Assembly: GCA_947503175.1 (NCBI GenBank)
Contig: CANNCO010000006.1
Span: 1 to 62,322 of the forward strand
Source: an uncultured Paracoccaceae bacterium
GTDB taxonomy: Bacteria; Pseudomonadota; Alphaproteobacteria; Rhodobacterales; Rhodobacteraceae
DNA length: 62,322 nt
Reading direction: 5' to 3'
Notes under the pieces: model-generated
The model's database searches: none
Seen by the model: the letters and a program-made list of their open reading frames with translations, nothing else
What the model was told of the DNA's origin: nothing
Translations under genes and position numbers: made by a program
Part shown: positions 27,324-36,508 of the stretch, piece after piece
Layout: the number at the start of each line of letters is the position of its first letter
Numbering within the stretch: the first letter of the stretch is position 1

Positions 27324-29786
27324 ATGGCGACGGAGAGCTTTCCAACTGTGGCCCGCGTCGTCGTGATCGGCGGCGGCGTGATGGGTGTCGGCACGGCCTA
27401 CCACCTTGCCCATGAAGGCTGGAGCGACGTGGTTCTTCTGGAAAAGGCCGAACTGACCAGCGGCTCGACATGGCATGCCGCCGGTCAGATCACCCATTCG
27501 ACAAGTTCGTTCGGGTTGGGGAGATGCGTCGACTATAACATCGGCCTCTATTCCGGTGGGCTTGAGGCAGAGACAGGCCAGCCGGTCACATGGCATGGTT
27601 GCGGATCATTCAGGCTCGCCTATACCGAAGACGAGATGGATTGGCTGCGCCATACTCTGTCGGTTGGACGCGCTTTGGGCTTCAATATCGAGCTGGTCGG
27701 GCCGGACCGGGTCCGTGAGCTTCATCCGTTTTACAATCTGGAGGGTGTCATCGGTGCGCTTCACACGCCCGATGACGGGCATGTGGACCCCACGAATGTG
27801 ACGATGGCGATGGCGGCAGGTGCCCGTGCGAAGGGCATTCGTATCGTCCGGCGGTGTCGGGCGACGAATATCACGCAGGAACCATCGGGCGAATGGCTGG
27901 TCGAGACCGAGCAGGGCACGATCAGATGCGAGCATGTGGTGAATGCGGGCGGAACCTATGCACGGCAGATAGGTGAATGGTCGGGTCTGCAGCTGCCCAT
28001 GACGTCGATGACGCACCATTATTTTGTCACGGAAACCGTGCCTGAGTTCGAAAACCTTGCGCTTGAACTGCCAGTGATCCGCGATGACCTCAGCGTATCG
28101 GGGTACATCCGGATGGAACAACATCGTGGCCTGATCGGCATCTATGAGAAGTCGAACCCCAATGCGGTCTGGCTGGATCATTGCCCTTGGGAGGCCGAGA
28201 ATGAGTTGTTCGCGCCGGACTACGATCGGGTCATGCCGTGGCTAGAGGCGGCTCTCGACCGGATGCCTGTCTTTGCGGAACTGGGCATTACGCGCGATGT
28301 GCATGGAGCGATCAGTCATCCACCCGATGGCAATCCGTTGATTGGTCCAGCACCCGGCATACAGAACTACTGGTGCGCTTGCGGGACACAGATCGGGATT
28401 GGATGGGGGCCAGGCCTGACCCGCGAGTTGGCGCGGTGGATGGTCCATGGCGCGGCCGATATCAGCATGCGGGAGTTCGATCCCAGACGGTTCGGGTCTT
28501 ATGCCACGAAGGAATGGCAGGTTGTGAAGGCGAAGGAGGATTACTGCCTGCGCCACGAAATCCCCTATCCACACTTCAACCGCCTTGAAGGACGCCCAAT
28601 CAAACCGTCACCGCTTTACGAACGACTGAAGTCGAAGGGCGCGGTGTTCGAAGAGGTGTATGGCCATGAACGCCCACGATGGTTCGCCCCGGAGAGCGTG
28701 GCCGCCAAGGATCAGTATTCCTTCCGGCGCAACGCAGTGAGCGAGGTTGTCGATGCGGAAGCTGCCGCCGTCAGGCGGTCGGTCGGGATCATGGATATCT
28801 CGGCCTTCACAAAGATCGAAGTATCCGGCCCGGATGCCGAAACACTTCTCGACAGGCTTATGGCCAATCGCCTTCCAAGCAAGGTCGGCGGCATCGCGTT
28901 GACACATATGCTGAACCACCGAGGTCGCATTGAACTCGAAGCGACCGTAGCCCGGCTTGGTGAGGACCGCTTCTATCTGGTTTGCGCGGCTTTCTTTGAG
29001 CAACGCCTGCTCGATCATCTGGCCGAACATCGGAGTGATGCCGATGTCGCGGTGCGATGCCTGTCCGACGACTGGGCGGCACTTGCGATCAACGGACCGT
29101 GCGCGCGGGATTTGTTGTCTGCCTGTACCGATGCACCGCTTGGGAATGCCGAGTTTCGTTGGCTTTCAGCGCAAGACATTGATGTGGCTGGTCAAAAACT
29201 TTGGGCCTTCCGAGTGTCTTATGCCGGCGAACTGGGTTGGGAGTTACATGTTCCGCGAGATGGCGCGCTGGCCGTCTACGATGCGCTTTGGGAAGCAGGT
29301 TTGAGCCACGGGGTTGTCGACTATGGCAGCTTCGCGATGAATGCGATGCGGATGGAGAAAGGCTTCAAGGGCGCGGGAGAGTTAACGAACGAAGTCACAC
29401 TGCCCGAGGCGGATGTGATGCGGTTCGTGAAACTCGACAAGAAATTCCTCGGGCGCGAACAAACCGAGGGAAGCCTGAACGCACCATTGCGATGGGTCTG
29501 CGCATATCTTGAGATCGAACCGAGGGATGGTATCGACGGGCATGGCGGCGAGGCCGTTCTTCTGAACGGCAGAGTTGTGGGGTCAACATCGTCTGTCGCC
29601 TATGGGCCGACCGTCGGGCGCGTACTTGCCTTTGCTTACCTCGCACCAGAGGCCGCAAAGCCAGGAACCAACCTTGAAGTCGTCATTCATGGCGCTTCCC
29701 GGCCAGCAAAGGTGTTGGACAAGCCCGCATATGATCCGGAGAACCTGTTGCCACGCATGGATGCCCTGGAGGTTGCGGCCCAATGA
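27324..29786 (+). CDS. DMGDH/sarcosine-dehydrogenase-type FAD demethylase with GcvT domain (copy 1)
   Basis: An 820-residue enzyme. The N-terminal FAD domain opens with VVVIGGGVMGVGTAYHLA; His51 in TSGSTWHAAGQ matches the histidine that binds FAD covalently in this family. The C-terminal half (about 440-810) is a folate-binding GcvT-like domain with aminomethyltransferase C-terminal barrel (DISAFTKIEVSGPDAETLLDRL..., then GELGWELHVPRDGA). Such enzymes oxidise N-methyl groups to the iminium and pass C1 to tetrahydrofolate. Substrate is not determined. First gene of the plus-strand unit; its stop overlaps the MDR gene start. Confidence 0.88.
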   Translation: MATESFPTVARVVVIGGGVMGVGTAYHLAHEGWSDVVLLEKAELTSGSTWHAAGQITHSTSSFGLGRCVDYNIGLYSGGLEAETGQPVTWHGCGSFRLAYTEDEMDWLRHTLSVGRALGFNIELVGPDRVRELHPFYNLEGVIGALHTPDDGHVDPTNVTMAMAAGARAKGIRIVRRCRATNITQEPSGEWLVETEQGTIRCEHVVNAGGTYARQIGEWSGLQLPMTSMTHHYFVTETVPEFENLALELPVIRDDLSVSGYIRMEQHRGLIGIYEKSNPNAVWLDHCPWEAENELFAPDYDRVMPWLEAALDRMPVFAELGITRDVHGAISHPPDGNPLIGPAPGIQNYWCACGTQIGIGWGPGLTRELARWMVHGAADISMREFDPRRFGSYATKEWQVVKAKEDYCLRHEIPYPHFNRLEGRPIKPSPLYERLKSKGAVFEEVYGHERPRWFAPESVAAKDQYSFRRNAVSEVVDAEAAAVRRSVGIMDISAFTKIEVSGPDAETLLDRLMANRLPSKVGGIALTHMLNHRGRIELEATVARLGEDRFYLVCAAFFEQRLLDHLAEHRSDADVAVRCLSDDWAALAINGPCARDLLSACTDAPLGNAEFRWLSAQDIDVAGQKLWAFRVSYAGELGWELHVPRDGALAVYDALWEAGLSHGVVDYGSFAMNAMRMEKGFKGAGELTNEVTLPEADVMRFVKLDKKFLGREQTEGSLNAPLRWVCAYLEIEPRDGIDGHGGEAVLLNGRVVGSTSSVAYGPTVGRVLAFAYLAPEAAKPGTNLEVVIHGASRPAKVLDKPAYDPENLLPRMDALEVAAQ

Positions 29787-30859
29787 AAGCTTTTGTTCTG
29801 ATGGGTCACGGCGGCCCGGAGATGCTCGAATACCATATTGACTGGCCTGAACCCGAGCCCGGTCCCGGACAGGTCAAGATCCGGGTTGGCGCATGCGGGA
29901 TGAACAATACCGATGTGAACACCCGTGTGGGCTGGTACTCCAAGGATGTGACAGCCGCGACATCAGGCGATGGATTTGAAAAGGTCGGCGAGGACGACCC
30001 CGCATGGGGCGGCGCACCCATCACGTTCCCCAGAATTCAGGGCGCCGACGTTGTGGGAGAGGTCGTTGGCGTGGGCGACGGAGCGGATAATGGCCTGATC
30101 GGAAAACGCGTGATGGTGGATTGCTGGCTACGCGATTGGACCGATCCGCTGAACAGGGACAAGACCGGCTATTTCGGATCGGAATGCGATGGTGGATTTG
30201 CCGAATACACAGTCGTCGATCAAAACAACGTCCGCGCAATCGACAGCAATCTGAGCGACGCGGAACTCGCAACCTTCTCATGCAGTTCGTCAACCGCAGA
30301 GGGGATGTTGAGTCGGGCAAATGTTGCCGAGGGTGATGTCGTGCTTGTCACCGGCGCCTCCGGCGGTGTCGGTTCGGCCCTCGTTCAACTCGCCCGCAGG
30401 CGCGGCGCACGTGTTGTCGCGCTCGCTTCGGAAGACAAACACGATCTGATCCGCGAACTCGGCGCGGATGCCGTACTGCCGCGCGATCCGGGAGACCTGC
30501 CCGATGCGCTGCAAAAAGCCATTGGGCAAAATCGGGTGTCCGTCGTTGCCGATATCGTCGGTGGGGCCATCTGGCCAAGGCTGATCGATGTTCTAGAGCG
30601 TGGTGGGCGTTACACCTGTTCGGGCGCGATTGCGGGCCCCATCGTCGAGATGGACCTGAGGACGTTCTATCTGCGGGATCTGACTTTCACGGGATCGACG
30701 GTAGTCGAACCGGGAATCTTTGGAAACCTGGTGGGTTACATCGAACGCGGCGAGATACGTCCCGTTCTCGCCGCAACCTATCCACTTGAAGAGTTCCACG
30801 CCGCCCAAGACGCGTTCATCAAGAAGCGCCATGTGGGAAACATCGTGGTGGTCACATGA
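29783..30859 (+). CDS. Zinc-free MDR-family NADPH oxidoreductase
   Basis: A 358-residue medium-chain dehydrogenase/reductase. The NADP-binding motif TGASGGVGSALVQLARRRGARVVA spans about 192-215. The zinc-ligand pattern GHE is replaced by GADVVG and no four-cysteine lobe is present, so it resembles quinone-oxidoreductase-like, zinc-independent members that reduce activated double bonds. The start overlaps the demethylase stop by 4 bp. A role in reducing or oxidising an intermediate of the same pathway is inferred from the operon. Confidence 0.83.
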   Translation: MKAFVLMGHGGPEMLEYHIDWPEPEPGPGQVKIRVGACGMNNTDVNTRVGWYSKDVTAATSGDGFEKVGEDDPAWGGAPITFPRIQGADVVGEVVGVGDGADNGLIGKRVMVDCWLRDWTDPLNRDKTGYFGSECDGGFAEYTVVDQNNVRAIDSNLSDAELATFSCSSSTAEGMLSRANVAEGDVVLVTGASGGVGSALVQLARRRGARVVALASEDKHDLIRELGADAVLPRDPGDLPDALQKAIGQNRVSVVADIVGGAIWPRLIDVLERGGRYTCSGAIAGPIVEMDLRTFYLRDLTFTGSTVVEPGIFGNLVGYIERGEIRPVLAATYPLEEFHAAQDAFIKKRHVGNIVVVT

Positions 30860-30952
30860 AGCGCCGGGGGTTGAGCACTTCAACTGATTTCGCGGGGGGA
30901 CGCGCCGTTTGTCTCGGCAACTCAGCGTGAAACTTCCGCATTCGGGTAGCGT

Positions 30953-32062
30953 ATGAAGATCACAAGGATCAGCGTTTTTCAGAAGAACTTGCCCCTGAAG
31001 GAGCCCTACTGGCTCTCGGGCGGCAGACTTCGGTTCGACGTACTGGACGCAACGTTCGTTAAGCTCGAGACCGATGCAGGGATTACGGGCTGGGGAGAGG
31101 GCACTCCGTGGGGCCACACCTATGTGCCGGCCCATGGCCCGGGAATTCGGGCGGGGATCGAGACAATGGCGAGCGCAATACTCGGCCAGGACCCCAGGTG
31201 CCACGAAGCCGTTGAACGGTCCATGGACCTCTGCCTGCCTGGCCATCTTTATGCAAAGGCGCCTGTGGATCTGGCCTGTTGGGATATCGCCGGGCAATCG
31301 TCGGGGCTTTCGATTGCCTCGATGCTGGGCGCAACGGACGAGGACGGGACGTGGATTGCGTCGTCGGTGTCGTCAGGCGCACCGGACTACATGGTCGGCA
31401 TAATCGAACGCTATCGCGCGCTGGGGTACAAGATTCATTCGGTCAAGGTCGGCGGTGACGTCGAGCGGGATATCGAACGGATCAGGTATATCGAGGCCGC
31501 ACGTCTGGATGATGAGCACATTCTCTATGACGTGAACCGGGCATGGACCCGACGAGAGGCGGCGTTGGTTATGAATGCCGTTTCCGATCTGGGGATCACA
31601 GTGGAACAACCGGGAGAGACGTTGGACGATATTGCAGCGATCCGAAAACTGACGACAACCCCAATCAGCGTGGATGAGACCCTGGTCACCTTACAGGATG
31701 CCATGCGCATCGTAACCGATGGAATCGGGGAGGTTTTCGGGGTCAAACTGAACCGGGTTGGCGGGCTAACCAAGGCGCGGCGGATGCGAGATCTGGGCCT
31801 TGCCAACGGCATTCAGATGTACGTCATGGCGACAGGCGGATCGGTCCTCGCCGACACGGAGGCTGCGCATTTTGCGCAATCATTGCCGCCAGAGTTTCGT
31901 TTGGGAACATGGAGTTGTCAGGAGATGCTTACTATCGACATCGCACCCGGACAGGGCGCGCGTAATCTAGGCGGCAAGCTTTTCGCCAGTAGAACGCCTG
32001 GACATGGCGTCGTACCGGATGAAGACGTTCTGGGTTCGCCCGTTGCGGTGTATGACGCATGA
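30953..32062 (+). CDS. Enolase-superfamily (mandelate racemase/MLE subgroup) enzyme 1
   Basis: A 369-residue barrel enzyme. Catalytic and metal-binding signatures run in order: Lys in KIHSVKVGG (about 162-170), Asp in YDVNRAW (near 195), Glu in TVEQPGETL (near 220), Asp/Glu in SVDETLV (near 243), and the opposing Lys in FGVKLNRVGGL (near 265). The arrangement with a single Lys on the second strand and Lys on the sixth strand resembles hydroxyproline-betaine/proline-betaine 2-epimerase (HpbD) more than mandelate racemase. Likely a racemase or epimerase of a betaine or amino-acid derivative; substrate unproven. Confidence 0.82.
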   Translation: MKITRISVFQKNLPLKEPYWLSGGRLRFDVLDATFVKLETDAGITGWGEGTPWGHTYVPAHGPGIRAGIETMASAILGQDPRCHEAVERSMDLCLPGHLYAKAPVDLACWDIAGQSSGLSIASMLGATDEDGTWIASSVSSGAPDYMVGIIERYRALGYKIHSVKVGGDVERDIERIRYIEAARLDDEHILYDVNRAWTRREAALVMNAVSDLGITVEQPGETLDDIAAIRKLTTTPISVDETLVTLQDAMRIVTDGIGEVFGVKLNRVGGLTKARRMRDLGLANGIQMYVMATGGSVLADTEAAHFAQSLPPEFRLGTWSCQEMLTIDIAPGQGARNLGGKLFASRTPGHGVVPDEDVLGSPVAVYDA

Positions 32063-32111
32063 CGGCGACGATCAGATCGCGGCGCCGGATCTTTTGTGGA
32101 AAGCTTCGGCA

Positions 32112-33242
32112 ATGCTCCTGCGGTCCGGCCCGATGACCCGGGTTGTTCGCATCCGTCTTTGGCATGTTCCGCTTACCAGCCATACCTCCTACCGGATGGC
32201 CGACGGCAAGACCTGTGACACCGTCGAAAGCGTCGTTTTGGCATTGGATACCGATACAGGGCAGACGGGGTGGGGCGAAGTCTGCCCTATTCCCGGTTAC
32301 TTGCCGGCTTACGCACGCGGTGTCGCTCCAGCGGTGACAGAGTTCGCCCCTGTCCTTTTCGAGACGGAACTGACTGGGCCAGAAGCGGCACCTGCACGGC
32401 TCAGGGAGCACCTTCCCGGACATCACTATGCCCACTCGGCCGCAGATATTGCGTTGTGGGATATCTTCGGGCAATTCGCTGGCCTTCCTGTCCATGCGCT
32501 TCTTGGGGGCCTCAGGCAGCGGGAGTTCCCACTTTATCACTCGATCAGCTGCCTTGATCCCGAGGAGATGGCTTCAATTGCGGCGCGTGCGGCGCGTGAC
32601 GGGATTGCGCAGTTTCAGGTGAAACTCGGGCGCGAAGGAGACTGGGAGTTGGATGTCGCACGGCTGGCTCGCGTCCGCGAGACGGTTGGATCGGGCCCGC
32701 TCGTCTATGGCGACTGGAATTGCGGCGCGACCAGTCTTGACGCAACCCGCGTAGGCCATGCCGTCGCCCATCTGGACATCATGCTGGAGCAACCCTGTCG
32801 GACGATAGCCGAATGTGCCCGCGTGCGCGACGCGACCGGCCTGCCGATGAAACTGGATGAAGCCGCGCATGATACAGGAAGCCTTCTCGACGGTGCGGCC
32901 ATGGGTTGTATGGATGCCGTGGCTATCAAGACATCAAAATTCGGAGGATTATCGCTGGCCCGGCGTGCCCGCGATCTTTGTGAGCACCTTGGCGTGAAGA
33001 TGTGCATCGAGGATACGTGGGGATCGGATATCGCGATGGCCGCCGCGCTGCATCTGGCGGCATCGACAGATCCAAGATACGTCATGAATGTCTGCGACCT
33101 GTCCAGCTATGTCGGACCGCGAATTGCACCCTATGGCCCAAGCCGCAACAACGGACGCATCACCGTTCCCGAGGGTCCGGGACTGGGGATTTCACCGGAT
33201 ACCGGTATTTTGGGCACACCGGATATGGTCTTGGAGGGCTGA
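32112..33242 (+). CDS. Enolase-superfamily (mandelate racemase/MLE subgroup) enzyme 2
   Basis: A paralogue of the preceding gene (about 376 residues). Motifs in order: Lys in AQFQVKLGR, Asp in YGDWNCGA, Glu in MLEQPCRT, Asp/Glu in MKLDEAAHD, Lys in VAIKTSKFGGL, then CIEDTWGSDIAMAAALHLAAST. The ending PEGPGLGISPDTGILGTP is close to that of HpbD-type epimerases. I choose the ATG at 32112 because GGAAAG lies 8 bp before it; ATG 32133 (MTRVVRIRLWHVPL) is equally family-like. The longer reading overlaps gene 1 and is rejected. The divergent motifs suggest a different substrate from enzyme 1. Confidence 0.82.
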   Translation: MLLRSGPMTRVVRIRLWHVPLTSHTSYRMADGKTCDTVESVVLALDTDTGQTGWGEVCPIPGYLPAYARGVAPAVTEFAPVLFETELTGPEAAPARLREHLPGHHYAHSAADIALWDIFGQFAGLPVHALLGGLRQREFPLYHSISCLDPEEMASIAARAARDGIAQFQVKLGREGDWELDVARLARVRETVGSGPLVYGDWNCGATSLDATRVGHAVAHLDIMLEQPCRTIAECARVRDATGLPMKLDEAAHDTGSLLDGAAMGCMDAVAIKTSKFGGLSLARRARDLCEHLGVKMCIEDTWGSDIAMAAALHLAASTDPRYVMNVCDLSSYVGPRIAPYGPSRNNGRITVPEGPGLGISPDTGILGTPDMVLEG

Positions 33243-33245
33243 GAC

Positions 33246-34523
33246 ATGCTGAAACTGACAAGCCAGGCAGAATGGGTCGAACGCGCGCGCGTCGTCCTTC
33301 CCGGGGCTGGTTTCGGAAACTTCGATCCGAATACCGTGATCCGCGAGGGCAAGGGCAGCCGGGTCTGGGACGAAGACGGAAAGGAGTATGTCGATCTTCT
33401 GATCGGCTCGGGTCCGATGATGCTGGGGCACGGGCATCCGGAAGTCATGGAGGCGGTGCTGGAGCAACTGCCTAGGGGCATGACGTTTTTTGCCTCGAAC
33501 GCCGCCGGCATCGAACTGGCCGAGCAGATATGTGCCGCCGTGCCCTGCGCCGATCAGATTCGCTATGTCTCGACCGGGGGCGAGGCCGACATGTATGCGA
33601 TGCGTGCAGCGCGGGCCTTTACCGGGCGCGAGAAGATCGTGAAGTTCGAGGGCGGCTATCACGGGATGTGTGCCGAGGCGCAGATGAGCCTTGCGCCCGA
33701 TCAGCTTGTGAACTTCCCGACAGCCGTGCCGGACAGCGCGGGCATTCCGCAAGCGGTCCGTGACGGGATGCTGATTGCGCCCTTCAATGACATTGAGTAT
33801 CTGCGTGGGCTTCTGGACGAACACGGTTCGGAAGTTGCCGGGGTCATCCTCGAGCCGCTGCAACGGATCGTGCCGCCCGAGCCGGTTTTCCTGCAGGCCG
33901 TGCGCGAACTTGCGACCCAGCATGGCGTCGTGCTGATCTTTGACGAGGTGGTCACAGGTTTCCGTCTTGCCTATGGCGGCGCACAGGAGGCCTATGGCGT
34001 GGTCCCCGACCTTTGCACGCTTGGGAAAGTCATCGGCGGCGGGTTTCCATTGGCCGCGATTGCCGGGCGGGCGGATATCATGGCGCATTTCGATAAGTAT
34101 GCGGTGGGTAAGGAGCGCTGGATGATGCAGTTGGGCACCTTGTCGGGGAATCCGGTTGCGGCGGTTGCCGGTGTGAAAACGATGGAGATCCTGCGGCGCG
34201 ACGGAGCTTATGAGGCGTTCCATGCGAATGGCCGGCGGATCATGGAGATTGCATCGAATGCGTTGAAGGCCGAGGGTATTTCACACCAGGTTGTGGGGCA
34301 TCCGAGCCTGTTCGAGATCGTGTTTACGGATCGCGACGTGCGGAATTACCGCGATGTTTTCCATGCGGATGCTGCGAAGGCGGCGGCGTTCAACGCCCAG
34401 CTTCACAAAGACGGGGTTTTCAAGTCACCCGGAAAGACCTATCCCTCGCTGGCCTTAACCGATGCGGACTTCGCGCTGTTCGAGGACGTCTACCCCGCGG
34501 CTGCGCGCGCGGTCATGGGGTAG
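33246..34523 (+). CDS. Class III PLP aminotransferase, HemL (GSA-aminomutase)-like
   Basis: A 425-residue PLP enzyme. It has the metal/phosphate-type turn VSTGGEADMYAMRAAR (about 108-123), GGYHGM, the PLP-ring Asp in LIFDEVVTGFR (Asp233) and Schiff-base Lys261 in LCTLGKVIGGGFPLAA. The overall layout is that of glutamate-1-semialdehyde aminomutase, but HemL's NSGTEA is altered to STGGEA and the gene lies in a catabolic operon, so it is probably an aminotransferase or aminomutase on a pathway intermediate rather than tetrapyrrole synthesis. Starts 3 bp after the second enolase-family gene. Confidence 0.83.
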   Translation: MLKLTSQAEWVERARVVLPGAGFGNFDPNTVIREGKGSRVWDEDGKEYVDLLIGSGPMMLGHGHPEVMEAVLEQLPRGMTFFASNAAGIELAEQICAAVPCADQIRYVSTGGEADMYAMRAARAFTGREKIVKFEGGYHGMCAEAQMSLAPDQLVNFPTAVPDSAGIPQAVRDGMLIAPFNDIEYLRGLLDEHGSEVAGVILEPLQRIVPPEPVFLQAVRELATQHGVVLIFDEVVTGFRLAYGGAQEAYGVVPDLCTLGKVIGGGFPLAAIAGRADIMAHFDKYAVGKERWMMQLGTLSGNPVAAVAGVKTMEILRRDGAYEAFHANGRRIMEIASNALKAEGISHQVVGHPSLFEIVFTDRDVRNYRDVFHADAAKAAAFNAQLHKDGVFKSPGKTYPSLALTDADFALFEDVYPAAARAVMG

Positions 34524-34532
34524 TGTCGTCGT

Positions 34533-35840
34533 TTAACCCAGAACCGAGAAACTCGACTCGTCGTTGATCGGTCTCTTGCGCGAGTAGAAGCCCACGTCGA
34601 TCTTTCGATCTATGTAAGGCAACGTGAATTCGAGCGGTTTCGCGTCATGGTCTTCCCCGCTCTCGCAATAGGCCACGAGTTCCGCCATCATCTTGCCCGC
34701 GATCGGTGCGTTCTTGTATTGGTTCCCGCTGGTGCCGCAGGCCATGTAAAAGCCCGGCAGCGCCGACTTGTCGTAGATCGGTATCCAATCGGTCGATGCG
34801 TCATAGAGGTCGACGACACCCCGCATCTGCGACGGAATACCAAGGCTTGGGACCCGCTGGCCATAGCGCATCGCCTGTGTCTTCCACTGTTCTGTGAAAT
34901 CACGATTGTACTCAGTATCATCATCGACCCATTGGTGCGGATCGCATTCGGGATCTTCGGAGCCGATCAGGATGTGATTGCCGTGTTCGGGACGGCAATA
35001 GAGTGCAATATCGCTGTCGGACACGATCATCCCGTTCGCCTCGAAATCAAAGCCTTCCGGCGACGGGACATGGACAACTTCCTGGCGCAGCGCGCGGGTC
35101 GAGATTGTCATATCCCCCGTGACACCAGCCATCTCGTTTATTCTGGATGAGGCCGGGCCACCCACATTGATCACAGCCGGTGCGTGGATTTCCGAACCGT
35201 CGGCCAGCCGGACGCCTGTCACACGCCCGCCCGATTGAAGCACCTCCGTGACGGTCGAGTTCATCTGGAACGACGCGCCCTTGCGCTCTGCTGCACTTGC
35301 CAGGTTTTGCGATGAAAGGGCCGGATCGGTCACATAGCCGGCCTTTGGCCAAAGGACGCCGCCACTCAGATGCGATCCGTTCGATGTGCCGAAATCTGGA
35401 TCGTCCAGACGCCGTGCGGGTGTGTAGCTTTCAAGGCTATATACTGGCAGATGCTCTTTGATCTGGCTCGGCGACCACTCTTCGAACGGACATTCGAGCG
35501 CGGCCGAGTTTTTCATATGCTTTTCCAGTTGGCCATTCTGGTCGGTCTTCATCACAAGGCAGCCGCATTCGACAAACCGCGCAAGATCATCGCCTGATGG
35601 CGCCTCAAGGTACTCGGCCCAGTCGCGCCAGTAGTGATATCCCTCCCAGGCGAAGGCCGTCCCGTCAAAGGTCGAATAGTGCATACGGATAATGGCGCAA
35701 GAACCCGCCGTCGATCCGTGACCGACCTGTGCATTACGGTCCAGCGAAAGCGTCTTCCACCCCTTCTTGGCAAGCTCGAAGGCAATGGCTGTGCCGATCA
35801 CACCGGTACCGATGATGATGGCGTCGGGGGATTGGGTCAT
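34533..35840 (-). CDS. FAD-dependent DAO-family oxidoreductase
   Basis: A 435-residue flavoenzyme of the D-amino-acid-oxidase/sarcosine-oxidase-beta fold. The dinucleotide motif AIIIGTGVIGTAIAFELAKKGWKTLSLDR is at 7-36, with GHGSTAGSCAIIRMHYS where the flavin isoalloxazine binds and PGFYMACGTSGNQYKNAPIAGKMMAEL at the C-terminus. No covalent-FAD Cys or His motif is obvious. Oxidises a primary or secondary amine, presumably after N-demethylation. Last gene of the minus-strand demethylase operon, overlapping the TetR gene by 4 bp. Confidence 0.84.
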   Translation of the reverse strand: MTQSPDAIIIGTGVIGTAIAFELAKKGWKTLSLDRNAQVGHGSTAGSCAIIRMHYSTFDGTAFAWEGYHYWRDWAEYLEAPSGDDLARFVECGCLVMKTDQNGQLEKHMKNSAALECPFEEWSPSQIKEHLPVYSLESYTPARRLDDPDFGTSNGSHLSGGVLWPKAGYVTDPALSSQNLASAAERKGASFQMNSTVTEVLQSGGRVTGVRLADGSEIHAPAVINVGGPASSRINEMAGVTGDMTISTRALRQEVVHVPSPEGFDFEANGMIVSDSDIALYCRPEHGNHILIGSEDPECDPHQWVDDDTEYNRDFTEQWKTQAMRYGQRVPSLGIPSQMRGVVDLYDASTDWIPIYDKSALPGFYMACGTSGNQYKNAPIAGKMMAELVAYCESGEDHDAKPLEFTLPYIDRKIDVGFYSRKRPINDESSFSVLG

Positions 35841-36508
35841 TTCGCTTCCCTTTCATCGATGGCGTGGGCAAAGGCGTTCAGGTCGTCAATTTCCTGTGGC
35901 TTGGGCTCGACACCCGTAAAGGTCAGCAAATACATCGGAACCAGCGCCAGCCGATCTGCCATGGGTTCATGGAGATCGGCGAAGTTGTATCCGATCTGCA
36001 TGTAGTAGAGCACACGCGCGCGCGTCAAAGCCTCGCGTTCGGGGTAGCCGAAGCGCGCGAACATGTCCTTGAGAGCATCAAGCCGTGCAGCGTCCGACTG
36101 ATCGAGGACACGCCGCACCGCACCGGACCTGCGTGCCCATTCGCGGATGGCAAAATCGAGTGCGGTGTTGAAAAGCTCGTCATCGATGACGCAGCGGAAG
36201 ACATTGCAAACCGCCTCGGTGATCGTTTCGGCCGGCGCGTTTGCCTGCGCCACCATTGCCGCCGTGTTGGTCCCTTGCCAGTGATCCAGAAGCGCGTCGA
36301 GCAGATCCTGCCGGGACTTGAAGTACCAATAAAAACTGGATCGCGAGACACCAAGCCGCTCCCCAAGACTCAGGACTTTGACCTGCTCAACCCCGTCCGA
36401 GACAAGCGCATCCATAGCCACGTTAAGCCAGTCGGTCCTAGTCACTTTCGTGTTCCCGGGAAGATCAGTTTCGTCGGCTGACAGGGGGACGATACCGGTT
36501 TTCGACAT
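35837..36508 (-). CDS. TetR-family regulator of the MttB/DMGDH operon
   Basis: A 223-residue regulator. N-terminal HTH at about 22-70: TRTDWLNVAMDALVSDGVEQVKVLSLGERLGVSRSSFYWYFKSRQDLLDALLDHW, the standard TetR pattern. The C-terminal helices form a ligand pocket of unknown specificity. It lies inside the operon it probably controls, joined by TGATG upstream and ATGA downstream. A perfect ATCTGT-AC-ACAGAT dyad in the operon promoter (41328-41341) is its likely operator. Confidence 0.87.
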   Translation of the reverse strand: MSKTGIVPLSADETDLPGNTKVTRTDWLNVAMDALVSDGVEQVKVLSLGERLGVSRSSFYWYFKSRQDLLDALLDHWQGTNTAAMVAQANAPAETITEAVCNVFRCVIDDELFNTALDFAIREWARRSGAVRRVLDQSDAARLDALKDMFARFGYPEREALTRARVLYYMQIGYNFADLHEPMADRLALVPMYLLTFTGVEPKPQEIDDLNAFAHAIDEREAK

